Positions 1 through 7,794 are shown, numbered from the stretch's first letter. The stretch: 20,811 nt of DNA from Caryophanales bacterium UBA2753 (GCA_002353275.1 DEJH01000054.1:1-20811), one strand, 5' to 3'. The notes: generated from the letters alone by a model not told the origin. Made by a program: numbers and translations.

Positions 1-1937
1 TCACCTAAATTATTTGTGGAACCGTTTAACACTAAATTAACGATTTTTGAATAGCTATAAACACCAAAGCTTGCAGCGACAAGCATACTATATCTAAATT
101 CATATGCCTTAGTGTCATCAACACCATAAACACAGTTATGGAATATAACTTGTAAAGAGGCTTTTGTTGCTTCTAAATCATCTTCATAGGCACTTCTATC
201 AATTTGGGCAATAGTCCAAAGAAGAACATAATATTTTTCAGGGATAATTCCTACTATTGCTTCTAATGCAGAATGAACATCTTGATCTTCCTTATTTGTG
301 TCAAAGTAATCAGAGATAAGAAGTAATAAATCATCAACGTAAGTAATTGTCATTCCTTTTTCACCCGCAAATTTAATTATATTAAGAATTAATTTACCAG
401 CTGAGCCTGGGATGAGTTCTAATAGATTAGTGAGTCTAGTTTTACTCGCCTCACTCGTATGATAATCATTAATCAAAACATCGAATATATCTTTAAGAAG
501 CTGTTGATCTGTATATTCATCTTTATTTTGAACTTCTTTACCAAGTAGTTTGAGTAATTCAAAGATCACATTCTGCAATGCTTCAATATCACTCACTTGT
601 TCTTTTTCAGCGACATTCGCTAAATAAGAATATATAAAGGCACTAAGAAGGGTTTGGATATTGCTAGTTAGTCCAGAGATAAATCCATCATAATCGCATC
701 CAAAGGAGGCTAACATTGAACCAAGGACATTAACATAACCTTGTTCATTATATTCTTCTACTGAAGGGACTAAATTAACTAATGAATCAAGATGAGAATC
801 AAGCACTTCATTAGGAGACATCAATGTTGAAGTCTCTTCGATTTTGAAGGTATCAAAATTTAATGTTGAAGTTGCTTCTTTTTTGTCAAAGGCTCTACCA
901 CTTTCAAATTGTGCTGCAGTAGAAGCGCTATATTCCTTTAAATATGGAATCATCTTCTCACTACCAAAAGAAATCTCATTAGTTTCTCCATAACGAGTAA
1001 ATCCCCATTTTGAAAATGGCAACTTAGTAACATAGTCACCTACTCCGACAAAGTTATGAATATAACCATATTTTTCATCTAATGGATTAATAGATCCACT
1101 ACCTTGATATTCATATCCTTCAATGTTTGTGTCGTGATATTCACCTTCTCGAGGAGAGGAAACACTTAACGCCACCTTTTTATCGATACTAGCCATAACG
1201 GTGGAAGGAGTACCAATTGTATATGTATAGATGTCTTTTGTATCTAATGACACTGTGTGAGGTAGATATAAACTTGCATCCGCTAAATAAGCAGAGAACA
1301 AGTTAACAGCGGCTGCCCCTCTACTATAGCCTGCAGTGTAGACTTTGAGTTTACCTGTGATGTTGTGATTGATGATGTAGTTCTTGGTGAAACGTAACAT
1401 CTCGTCTCTTGCAAGTAAGAATCCATGATGAACACCATCAGAGTCGATATTAAAATTACCTACCCATTCATCCGCATATCCGGCATTACGAGGAAAAACC
1501 GCCAATAAAGTGTAATTATCATTAGTAACTTTACGAACATTTTTACTACCAATAATTACACCTATAGAATCTTCTAAAGTAATTCCATTATTGTAGTAAT
1601 AGTTCTTTTCGATATTACTAAATCCAGTAGCTTCTAAAAGTTTAGAAATCTTACTTCCAGTAATTTCACTACTACTTGAATATGACGCTCCACCAGTAAT
1701 CGCAGAAAATAGAGCAAGTTCATAGTTAATTTCTTTTGTGTCTTCAAAGAACCAACTATCATCATATATGCATTTTTCTTTAAATGTATCTTCACCAACT
1801 GTACTACCGAAGTTAGACGCAATTTCTGCTTCTACTTCTTTTCGCTCACAGTTTGGTAAAAGTTGTTCAGTATTTCCTTTACAACTAACAAGTAGGAAAG
1901 GAATAGTTGATAGAACGAATAACTTACTAAATTTCAT
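1..1937 (-). CDS. Lipase-like alpha/beta hydrolase lipoprotein, 3' end outside window
   Basis: An open frame of 645 codons reads leftwards from ATG 1937 to the window edge without a stop, so the C-terminus is missing. The start follows a GGGGG Shine-Dalgarno-like run 7 bases upstream. The N-terminus is a lipoprotein signal (MKFSKLFVLSTIPFLLVSC, lipobox LVSC), so the mature protein should be lipid-anchored outside the membrane. Residues 203-207 read GYSRG, the GxSxG nucleophile elbow of alpha/beta hydrolases with Ser205 as likely nucleophile. Around residue 301, GDYVTKLP matches the position of the catalytic Asp in class 3 lipases (NxxDxVPxLP). The catalytic His was not placed. Beyond about residue 330 the protein is mainly predicted helices and resembles nothing I recognise. 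The class 3 lipase fold is well supported. The substrate (lipid or other ester) is unknown. Confidence 0.82.
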   Translation of the reverse strand, partial: MKFSKLFVLSTIPFLLVSCKGNTEQLLPNCERKEVEAEIASNFGSTVGEDTFKEKCIYDDSWFFEDTKEINYELALFSAITGGASYSSSSEITGSKISKLLEATGFSNIEKNYYYNNGITLEDSIGVIIGSKNVRKVTNDNYTLLAVFPRNAGYADEWVGNFNIDSDGVHHGFLLARDEMLRFTKNYIINHNITGKLKVYTAGYSRGAAAVNLFSAYLADASLYLPHTVSLDTKDIYTYTIGTPSTVMASIDKKVALSVSSPREGEYHDTNIEGYEYQGSGSINPLDEKYGYIHNFVGVGDYVTKLPFSKWGFTRYGETNEISFGSEKMIPYLKEYSASTAAQFESGRAFDKKEATSTLNFDTFKIEETSTLMSPNEVLDSHLDSLVNLVPSVEEYNEQGYVNVLGSMLASFGCDYDGFISGLTSNIQTLLSAFIYSYLANVAEKEQVSDIEALQNVIFELLKLLGKEVQNKDEYTDQQLLKDIFDVLINDYHTSEASKTRLTNLLELIPGSAGKLILNIIKFAGEKGMTITYVDDLLLLISDYFDTNKEDQDVHSALEAIVGIIPEKYYVLLWTIAQIDRSAYEDDLEATKASLQVIFHNCVYGVDDTKAYEFRYSMLVAASFGVYSYSKIVNLVLNGSTNNLG

Positions 1938-2045
1938 AGTTAAACCCCCAAATATTTTTATTTCGTTATCTAGTTTTTTTGATCATCAGAGTCATATAAC
2001 CTGATTGAATTTATATCTTCTTGCTTAACTTTATTTTATAACTTC

Positions 2046-2098
2046 ATTATATCAATCTCATGACACATTTTAAAAATAACTTTGTTAACGATAACAAA
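2046..2098 (-). promoter_or_regulatory. Candidate promoter region of the lipase gene with a small inverted repeat
   Basis: A perfect TATAAT lies on the minus strand at 2051-2046, about 110 bases upstream of the lipase ATG. No good -35 box is found at the right distance (TTTAAA at 17 bases is poor). Just upstream, at 2081-2098, is a perfect 7-bp inverted repeat, TTTGTTA-acga-TAACAAA, which could be an operator or just the tail of the neighbouring terminator. Confidence 0.3.
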
Positions 2099-2132
2099 AA
2101 TCCCCACAGTTGCTAGGAAAAAGCTAGTGGGG
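2096..2132 (-). terminator. Rho-independent terminator of the DUF4143 ATPase gene
   Basis: Read on the minus strand, the arms CCCCAC (2132-2127) and GTGGGG (2107-2102) pair, with a further CTAG/CTAG pairing inside, followed by a run of five T (2100-2096). It lies 41 bases past the stop of the ATPase gene at 2173 and separates it from the lipase gene. Confidence 0.72.
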
Positions 2133-2172
2133 TTCCTTATGAGAACGAAACAGAAAGGAGGTTTCCAAAACC

Positions 2173-3528
2173 CTAAATAACAAATGCAAAATAGTAAGGG
2201 AGATATACTATATTTTTTTCAACCTTGATGTCACCCTCATGAAGAACGATTGATTTTCCAATTTTATCAGAGAACATTTCTTTAACTTTTTTTAAGGATT
2301 CAATATTATTTGAATCGCTTGATTTCGCCTCGACAAGATTAACTTTATTGTTTCTTCTTATAAGGAAGTCAATCTCCGCTTCTGTTTTTTTAGTCTCTTT
2401 ATTCACTTTTTTATAGTAAAAAACTTTTTCTCCACTGCTTCTAATAGCCTGGGCAACAATATTTTCTATCAGCATTCCTTCATTGATGTGAAGTTTATCA
2501 AATAAAATGGCCCTATATAGTTCATTTTCTAAATAATTTTTATTTTTAAAAGCCAAAGAAACCAATAAGCCTGTATCCATCAAATAACATTTAAAATAAG
2601 GATCAATTGTAGAAAGATTAAATGCTGTTGAAATTTCACTAACATTTTCAGACATATTAATTATCATTGCATCATTAAGCCATCCTAAAGGGCCTTTGTA
2701 ATCCCTGATTCTTGCATTAGGATCAACATGAGACAAAACAAATTTCTTATCGTGTTTAGATAATTCAGAAGGGATGTGCCAAAAGATATTTTTTAATGTT
2801 TCAGAATTTTCTTCTTCTTGTTCATCCATGTCTCCTTCATATAGCGTCAATATTTGCTGTTTAGCAAAATCTACTTCGCCAAAATCTTTGGTTTTAACAT
2901 AAGTGAAAACAGCTTGTGGCATGCCACCCACTAACATATATGTTCTAAATAATTTTTTAATCGTATTATGCAATGATGCAAGCGGCTTAAGTGAATCATA
3001 ATGTTTTCTAATAACATCAAACGTAAATTCGTCATTTACCGCCCAAAGAAACTCTTCAAAATCTAAAGGATAAACATCAAGCGGATATTCTTCTGATGGA
3101 ATTAATATCTTTTTTGATTTTTTCTTAATAGATGCTAGGGAACCAGTTTCAATATAATCGTATCTTTTGTCTTCTAATAATGTTTTAAGCGCTTGACGGG
3201 CTTCTGGGAATAATTGAATTTCATCTAAGATAATAAGCGATTCTCTTTTGTATAATTTTGTTTTGTAATGGACTTGAAGCTTTTCAAATAAATCGTCAAG
3301 ATCTTCTAAAGAATTAACAAACAAGTCTTTTATTTCTTTTGGAGCTTTATCAAATCTAATTTCTATATATGATTTATATTTGTCCAATCCTAGTCTATTT
3401 GCAAGAGTGGACTTTCCAACACGTCTAGGACCTCTTAAAAATAGAGCATAGTTGGGCGCTCTTTTCTCTTTCCACTCAACCATTTTGTCGTATATTTTTC
3501 TTTTAAATTCAATTTCAGGCATTTCCAT
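2173..3528 (-). CDS. AAA-family ATPase with C-terminal DUF4143 domain
   Basis: This is a 451-aa cytoplasmic protein of the AAA_14/DUF4143 type common in gut bacteria and archaea. Walker A is GPRRVGKST at residues 33-41 and Walker B is LIILDEIQ with Asp102-Glu103. The C-terminal part carries a PD-(D/E)xK nuclease-like signature: EID with Asp387, then VEAK with Glu400 and Lys402. The start is ATG 3528 because AAGGAG sits 8 bases before it. A GTG at 3546 is in frame but lies upstream of that ribosome binding site, so it is less likely. The stop is TAG. No member of the family has a settled biochemical role; roles in DNA handling or mobile-element biology have been suggested. It is a single-gene unit with its own terminator and a repeat-rich upstream region. 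Confidence 0.9.
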   Translation of the reverse strand: MEMPEIEFKRKIYDKMVEWKEKRAPNYALFLRGPRRVGKSTLANRLGLDKYKSYIEIRFDKAPKEIKDLFVNSLEDLDDLFEKLQVHYKTKLYKRESLIILDEIQLFPEARQALKTLLEDKRYDYIETGSLASIKKKSKKILIPSEEYPLDVYPLDFEEFLWAVNDEFTFDVIRKHYDSLKPLASLHNTIKKLFRTYMLVGGMPQAVFTYVKTKDFGEVDFAKQQILTLYEGDMDEQEEENSETLKNIFWHIPSELSKHDKKFVLSHVDPNARIRDYKGPLGWLNDAMIINMSENVSEISTAFNLSTIDPYFKCYLMDTGLLVSLAFKNKNYLENELYRAILFDKLHINEGMLIENIVAQAIRSSGEKVFYYKKVNKETKKTEAEIDFLIRRNNKVNLVEAKSSDSNNIESLKKVKEMFSDKIGKSIVLHEGDIKVEKNIVYLPYYFAFVI

Positions 3529-3540
3529 AATACGAGCTCC

Positions 3541-3622
3541 TTTCACAATTGCGCCAAGTTTTTACAATTCAATTTTCACATTTGCGCTACTAAAAATCAA
3601 TACCCATTTTCACAATTGCGCT
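3541..3622 (-). repeat. Three direct repeats AGCGCAATTGTGAAAA upstream of the ATPase
   Basis: Copies, read on the minus strand, end at 3541 (GGCGCAATTGTGAAA), 3573 (AGCGCAAATGTGAAAA) and 3607 (AGCGCAATTGTGAAAA). The starts of the conserved CACA core on the plus strand are 3544, 3577 and 3611, a period of 33-34 bases. The copy nearest the gene runs directly into the AAGGAG Shine-Dalgarno. The even spacing and placement suggest protein binding sites or a repeated leader element. Confidence 0.75.
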
Positions 3623-3659
3623 AATTTGATATAACCTGCATAGTGTAATACACGTCCTC

Positions 3660-3704
3660 TTTAGGGAACATTTCGGTATTTTTATATACATTTTGTTCCC
3701 TAAA
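3660..3704. repeat. 11-bp perfect inverted repeat, 23-base spacer
   Basis: TTTAGGGAACA at 3660-3670 is the exact reverse complement of TGTTCCCTAAA at 3694-3704. The spacer is AT-rich. There is no T-run at either side, so it is not a usual terminator. The arms are 34 bases apart start to start, close to the period of the neighbouring direct repeats. It is a possible two-half-site operator for the ATPase gene. Confidence 0.6.
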
Positions 3705-3793
3705 TTCGATTATTACTTTGATTCAGAAATGCAAATATAAATTGTTAAACTGAAGAATTAAATAAAAAGGTGGAACATCAAAAAATTCTTTAT

Positions 3794-3824
3794 AAAAAAT
3801 CAGGGTGCTGAATAGTCAACACCC
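3794..3824 (-). terminator. Rho-independent terminator of the surface-protein gene
   Basis: On the minus strand GGGTGTTGA (3824-3816) pairs with TCAGCACCC (3811-3803), one G-U pair, around a 4-base loop, and is followed by TGATTTTTT. It lies 44 bases after the stop codon of the gene at 3868-6222. Confidence 0.88.
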
Positions 3825-3867
3825 CGACTAATATTTTGTTATTTTCGCGGTTTATCCGCCTTGATTA

Positions 3868-6222
3868 TTATTCTTTTTTGCTATCTTGTTTTTTATTTTT
3901 CTTAATGAAGAAGAGAACTAAGACGGCAATCAATAATACGCCAAATACGGAACCGATAACGATACCCGCAATCGCTCCGCCAGACAATCCTGGTTTTACA
4001 GGAGTATCATACACTGCTATTGTTTTTTCTGCTTCAATCAAAACATCATAGTTGCTAACGAGCTCTTTTTGATCTTCAGTCAAAGCATCATATGCCTCTC
4101 TCGCTTCTTGAACCTTTGCTCTACTCTCTGCAGTGTTCTCTACCGTGCCAATGTTTTCGATTAGTGCTTCAACTTCCGCCGCAGCTTCGTGATCGGCTTT
4201 CATCTTTGCGTAGTCCGCTTCTGCTTGGGTCAAGATGCTATAATTGTCAACGAGTGCCTTTTGACCTTCTGTCAATGCATCGTAAGCTTCTCTAGCCGCA
4301 TCAATCTTTGCTTTACATTCAGTGGTATATTCTACTGTTCCGATATTTTCAATCAATGCTTCAACTTCCGAAGCTTTATATTCATCTATTAAGTGAGCAT
4401 AGGTCGATTCAGCAGTTGTCAAAGTGCTTAAATTGTCGACGAGTGCTTTTTGGGCTTCCGTCAATGCGTTGTAGGCCGCTCTTGCAGCATCGATCTTTTG
4501 TTTACATTCGGTGGTGTATTCAACCGTACCAATGTTACCAATCAGTGCTTCAACTACTGAAGCTTCGTGTTCGTCTACTAAGGCAGCATAGTCTGCTTCA
4601 GCTTTGGTCAAGGTATCTAAGTTAGTAACGAGTGCTTTTTGAGCTTCTGTCAATGCGTTATAGGCTGCTCTTGCAGCATCAATCTTCTCTTTACATTCAG
4701 AGGTGTATACAACCGTGCCAATAGCGGCGATCAAGTCTTTCACATTGTTCGCCTTATCATTGTCGTCTGCTTCCTTGAGCTCGGCATATTTTGCTTCTGC
4801 TGCTAAAAGTTTATCAAGCGTTGCCGAGTCAATCTCGGTCTTTTGAGTTTCATTTAATGCATCATAGGCCGCTCTTGCCGCGTCAATAGCATCTTTGCTA
4901 TCGAGCGTGATATTTTCAACAGCAGGAAGAGCGTTGATCTTTTCTTTTGCTACCGTAACAGCAAAGACCTCTTCAGCAGCCAATAACACATCGTAATTAG
5001 TGACAAGAGCCTTTTGATCTTCATTTGGGAGATTATCGTAAGCCGCTCTCGCTGCTTCAATGGCTTTCTTACAAGCGTCGGTGCCAACAACTGGGTTAGG
5101 AATCTCATCGATCCTCACAATCACGCCATTTGGGCCTTCAGAATAATAGATATATGGGCTAGTGGTCACGGCGCCGCTCTTACCGCCGATAGTCACTTTG
5201 CCGTAATTAGAATATACGCCACCGCCAATGGTTTGTGGAGAATTGTTACCTTTGTACAAGGTCATTTTACTAACGCCGTCGGTAATCGTAATATTGCCAC
5301 AATTGCTATAAAAGGTGTATTCCTCTTCATCATCAGCAAAATAATTGCCGGACCCAGCACCAATTGCCGGTGCTCTTTCGGCACCTCTTGCGGTGATAAT
5401 ACCGCCTGAGATTAAGATGTCTCCACAAGTCGATTCATATGTTGTATTAGAGACACCACTTCCAATACCAGCGCCACCATACCATACATCAAAATAATAA
5501 TAAGTCACGGTTTCCGCAGTGACCTTGCCACCGGAAATTGTAATGTTTCCAACGCTACCACTACTTGCGGCACCGATACCAGCCGCGCCTTGTTCGCCTT
5601 TCGAATAGACTGTACCGCCCTTGATCTCGATACCGTCGCAAGTTGCATCCCAGGAGCCGTTTCCGATACCTGGACACTCATATCCGCCATAGGCATTGAT
5701 CGTTCCGCTTTCGATTACGATCTTTCCACAATTAACATCATGATGGCCACCGATGGCAGCACCACCGTCGTGGCCTCTAGCCGTCAATGAGCCATCACCC
5801 TTGATGGTGAGTGTTCTACCCTCAGGAACGAAAATGCCAGATTTATTCATGCACGAAGTCTGAACGTTATTTGTGCCTTCCAAAATAATGGTGGCACTAC
5901 CTTGACAGGTGAGTCCCACGTCGCCACCGTTATTGATTGTCACGTCCTTGAGTGTGACAGTCGCACTATTTGCGATGGAAATTTTGTAGTTTCCACTAGG
6001 TTTGCCGGTGAGTGTTTCTCCATCCTGCGCCACGTAAGCGGCCGTAAGGGTGGAAAGATCGACAATACTCCCCTCTGCTTCTTTAATGAATAGCTTTTGT
6101 GAGGCAGTGTTCTCGGCATGTGCGTTTATTGGTGATTCATTATGATTTATAATGCTAATAGAGCCAACAAAAGCTGTTGACGCTAATAGTCCAGTCAATA
6201 AATAACCTTTTATCTTATTCAT
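3868..6222 (-). CDS. Cell-surface protein with Gly-rich beta domain, helical repeats and C-terminal membrane anchor
   Basis: A 784-aa exported protein. Residues 1-36 form a signal peptide with likely cleavage after AHA. Residues about 40-370 are Gly-, Ser- and Thr-rich strands with repeated units such as GAAIGGH, GIGNGSW, AGIGAAS and NITISGGKVTAE, typical of parallel beta-helix or carbohydrate-binding-like surface modules of gut Firmicutes. Residues about 375-735 are six helical repeats of about 62 aa (AKIDAAREAYDALTE core). Residues about 745-770 are a hydrophobic membrane segment after a Pro/Gly-rich linker (PVKPGLSGGAIAGIVIGS), ending in a short Lys-rich tail; there is no LPxTG sorting motif. 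The protein should therefore sit in the membrane with a stalk of helical bundles presenting the beta domain. AAGGAG lies 10 bases before ATG 6222. Ligand unknown; adhesion is an inference. Confidence 0.85.
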   Translation of the reverse strand: MNKIKGYLLTGLLASTAFVGSISIINHNESPINAHAENTASQKLFIKEAEGSIVDLSTLTAAYVAQDGETLTGKPSGNYKISIANSATVTLKDVTINNGGDVGLTCQGSATIILEGTNNVQTSCMNKSGIFVPEGRTLTIKGDGSLTARGHDGGAAIGGHHDVNCGKIVIESGTINAYGGYECPGIGNGSWDATCDGIEIKGGTVYSKGEQGAAGIGAASSGSVGNITISGGKVTAETVTYYYFDVWYGGAGIGSGVSNTTYESTCGDILISGGIITARGAERAPAIGAGSGNYFADDEEEYTFYSNCGNITITDGVSKMTLYKGNNSPQTIGGGVYSNYGKVTIGGKSGAVTTSPYIYYSEGPNGVIVRIDEIPNPVVGTDACKKAIEAARAAYDNLPNEDQKALVTNYDVLLAAEEVFAVTVAKEKINALPAVENITLDSKDAIDAARAAYDALNETQKTEIDSATLDKLLAAEAKYAELKEADDNDKANNVKDLIAAIGTVVYTSECKEKIDAARAAYNALTEAQKALVTNLDTLTKAEADYAALVDEHEASVVEALIGNIGTVEYTTECKQKIDAARAAYNALTEAQKALVDNLSTLTTAESTYAHLIDEYKASEVEALIENIGTVEYTTECKAKIDAAREAYDALTEGQKALVDNYSILTQAEADYAKMKADHEAAAEVEALIENIGTVENTAESRAKVQEAREAYDALTEDQKELVSNYDVLIEAEKTIAVYDTPVKPGLSGGAIAGIVIGSVFGVLLIAVLVLFFIKKNKKQDSKKE
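4012..5103 (-). repeat. Six tandem helical repeats within the surface protein
   Basis: The encoded repeats share the pattern GTVEYTTECKAKIDAAR, then YDALTE.QKALV.NY..L..AE..Y. The four C-terminal units are the most alike and about 62-63 codons long; the first two are more diverged. Four units keep a single Cys (ACKK or ECK). The repeat type resembles three-helix-bundle spacer units of Firmicutes surface proteins and probably acts as a stalk. Confidence 0.8.
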
Positions 6223-6548
6223 ATATTTTTCTCTCCTTACTATTTATAGTAACCTTTTTATTTCAAAAAAACGAGTGTTATAACGTTATGATAAATTAAC
6301 GGGAAGCTTCACCAAATTTAAAGTATTTTTATTATTGTCTATTTCTAGAATCTTATTTAATTTCGATTCAATCACGAGAAACATCGAAGATATGAATATT
6401 AAAAGTTCATTATTATTCCATTATTATTTCACTATTTTTATACAAAAAAATGTCACATAACACATTACAGTAAAAGCCAGCAAATAATATCTAATAAAAA
6501 GTACCCATCAAATGATGAGTACTCAAAGGAATTGAGTTAAATTATTCA
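6223..6548. other. AT-rich intergenic region
   Basis: This 326-base gap carries the Shine-Dalgarno of the surface-protein gene near 6232 and the terminator of the upstream two-gene unit at 6496-6522. Between them I see only AT-rich sequence. TATAAC and TATAAA hexamers exist on the minus strand but lack convincing -35 partners, so the promoter could not be placed. No small gene is supported. Confidence 0.5.
6496..6522 (-). terminator. Rho-independent terminator of the small two-gene unit
   Basis: On the minus strand GTACTCATC (6522-6514) pairs with GATGGGTAC (6509-6501), one G-U pair, over a 4-base loop, followed by TTTTTATTAG. It begins 27 bases after the stop of the gene at 6549. Confidence 0.85.
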
Positions 6549-6848
6549 TTAGATATACACATTAATATTGCGGTCGTTCAATTTGTGGTAAACGCATCTA
6601 ATAATAAAATGTTTATATCTTTCTGACGCTGAATTAGCACATTCACCAATATCATCAATAATAACGACATTAGATGTATTATCACCAATCAATTCAAAGA
6701 ACGAATCTTCATCCTTTGCATTTAATACATCGGATAATTTAAGTTCACACTTTTCAGAAAGATTTGAATCAAGGTGTGGAATTATTATTTCAGTATCCTC
6801 GCAATCAAACAAGAAGTCATGCTTAATCTTATATGATTTTCGATTCAT
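6549..6848 (-). CDS. Small hypothetical protein with a Walker B-like stretch
   Basis: A 99-aa soluble protein of no recognised family. The hydrophobic-acidic run VVIIDDIGE (about residues 61-69), followed by SERYKHFIIRCVYHKLNDRN, is reminiscent of the Walker B and following helix of DnaC/IstB-type ATPases, but no P-loop is present, so ATP binding is not expected and the likeness may be chance. Its ATG shares one base with the TAA of the upstream gene (TAATG) and has no Shine-Dalgarno of its own, so its translation is probably coupled. A terminator follows at once, so the short C-terminus looks natural rather than cut by a frameshift. Function unknown. Confidence 0.6.
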   Translation of the reverse strand: MNRKSYKIKHDFLFDCEDTEIIIPHLDSNLSEKCELKLSDVLNAKDEDSFFELIGDNTSNVVIIDDIGECANSASERYKHFIIRCVYHKLNDRNINVYI

Positions 6849-7216
6849 TAGAAATTAAATTGAACAAATGTTCCAAGAGACAACGCTAATTCCATCATCT
6901 CTTTAGTTTGTTCTAAATAATCTTTGAAATAAGAATTTTTCTTTTGTTCAACAGCTTTTGATACTATTTCAATGGCAGAAGGAAGCACATCCGGGTGCAA
7001 TACTTCGCTCTCGTATTCATCGAAGAAATCAGCATTACATTTTTGTTGTATTTCATAAACGAAATCAGCATAAATATACTTTTTAAATTTATCTTGATCG
7101 GTAAATCTAATAGTTTTAACGTTTGGGGAATCAACGTCATCAATAAAATCCTTTTCAGGTTTTGTTAATGGTACGCTAATACAAACGTAAGTCCATGAAG
7201 GATCTCTAGTTTCCAT
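6848..7216 (-). CDS. Small hypothetical protein, first gene of a coupled pair
   Basis: A 122-aa acidic, soluble protein with no signal peptide or membrane segment and no motif I recognise. The N-terminal half is predicted mixed alpha/beta (TYVCISVPLTKPEKDFIDDV), the C-terminal half mainly helical (SAIEIVSKAVEQKKNSYFKD). GAGAGG lies about 9 bases before ATG 7216. It overlaps the downstream gene by one base, which points to two partner proteins made in fixed ratio. An inverted repeat at 7259-7279 sits in its upstream region. A toxin-antitoxin or immunity-type pair is possible but nothing in the sequence proves it. Confidence 0.6.
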   Translation of the reverse strand: METRDPSWTYVCISVPLTKPEKDFIDDVDSPNVKTIRFTDQDKFKKYIYADFVYEIQQKCNADFFDEYESEVLHPDVLPSAIEIVSKAVEQKKNSYFKDYLEQTKEMMELALSLGTFVQFNF

Positions 7217-7258
7217 GTTACATTTCCTCTCTTTTCAAAATACGATTTAACTATTAAT

Positions 7259-7279
7259 AAATCAAATGAAAATTGATTT
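7259..7279. repeat. 7-bp inverted repeat upstream of the two-gene unit
   Basis: AAATCAA (7259-7265) and TTGATTT (7273-7279) are perfect complements around a 7-base spacer, 43 bases upstream of ATG 7216. It could be an autoregulatory operator; no clear -10/-35 pair could be tied to it. Confidence 0.4.
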
Positions 7280-7335
7280 GTATAACAAAAACAATTATTT
7301 TTGTGGAACTTTATCTTAAACGTGAATCAATAAGG

Positions 7336-7372
7336 TTTTTTAAAAACGGAAATTGCTTTATGGATTCCCGTT
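7336..7372 (-). terminator. Weak terminator downstream of the gene remnant
   Basis: On the minus strand AACGGGAA (7372-7365) pairs with TTTCCGTT (7352-7345), one G-U pair, over a 12-base loop, followed by TTTTTAAAAAACC. It lies about 63 bases after the stop of the remnant, a usual distance for its original terminator, and may now serve the LRR operon. Confidence 0.5.
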
Positions 7373-7434
7373 TTATGTAAGAATTACACTTACCTTCCAA
7401 ATAGGCCTTTTATATTATATATCCTTATATATTT

Positions 7435-7517
7435 ATTTATATAAGAGTGATATCAGTGTGTCTCCCATTACCATCACTCACATGAACTCCAATAATATAA
7501 ACTATCATTTTTCTGGT
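7435..7517 (-). pseudogene. Remnant of the 3' end of a paralogue of the adjacent BspA-like gene
   Basis: Bases 7442-7486 match 7803-7847 at 40 of 45 positions without gaps, counted by eye. In the matching minus-strand frame the remnant ends HVSDGNGRHTDITLI-stop, against HVSDGNGGYTDIPLNK-stop in the intact gene, and the stops are almost in the same place. The frame is closed upstream at 7518-7520, and upstream sequence no longer aligns. Three of the five differences change the residue. It appears to be what is left of a tandem duplicate whose body was lost. Confidence 0.72.
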
Positions 7518-7794
7518 TTATATCAATCGGCAAAAAACGCAATAGTTAGTTATAGTTTTATGAATTTTGCCGTTTAAAAGATAAAAATCGACGTTGTTTT
7601 ATCAATTTTTGCGTCTACACGCATTTTTCGACAACAAGACACTAAATCGATTCTTGTAAAAGGGTGTAAATAGCATGAAAAGATAAATATTTATCAAAAT
7701 TAGAAGAATGGATTTAAAAGACAAAATCGACATTTTTCTCAGTACTGAGGTTTTTGTCAAGTCTGCCAATTGTCTAATTAAGAGCAGATCCTAC

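Larger units (their letters stand above)
3529..3867. other. Intergenic region with repeats and a terminator
   Basis: This 339-base gap between the ATPase start and the end of the surface-protein gene has no supported gene. It holds three direct repeats (3541-3622), an 11-bp inverted repeat with a 23-base spacer (3660-3704), an A/T-rich stretch without recognisable content (3705-3793) and a terminator (3794-3824). No convincing -10/-35 pair could be fixed for the ATPase gene. Confidence 0.6.
7217..7794. other. Long intergenic region with gene remnant
   Basis: This 578-base gap holds an inverted repeat (7259-7279), a weak terminator (7340-7372) and a remnant of the 3' end of a gene related to its neighbour (7435-7517). 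It also has an 8-bp inverted repeat CGGCAAAA/TTTTGCCG at 7528-7535 and 7565-7572, a near repeat of TTTAAAAGA.AAAA.TCGAC at about 7573 and 7713, and a palindrome CTCAGTACTGAG at 7738-7749. No intact gene is supported on either strand. The pattern suggests a decayed duplication. Confidence 0.6.

Noticed and set aside
2152..2200. Strong AAAGGAGG on the plus strand followed by an ATG at 2183
   Set aside because: The spacing of over 20 bases is too long, the frame stops after a few codons, and the ATG lies inside the end of the ATPase gene.
3575..3617. Short reading frames beginning GTG AAA inside the first two direct repeats (7 and 5 codons)
   Set aside because: Neither has a Shine-Dalgarno and both are only a by-product of the repeat sequence; a leader-peptide role cannot be supported.
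7353..7577. Plus-strand 74-codon frame with a Tyr/Leu-rich stretch
   Set aside because: It has no ribosome binding site, and its SVSPITITHMN segment is the antisense of the gene remnant, shared with the antisense of the intact LRR gene.
7606..7631. Hairpin TGCGT-ctac-ACGCA followed by five T on the plus strand
   Set aside because: A stem of 5 bp is too weak, and no plus-strand gene precedes it.
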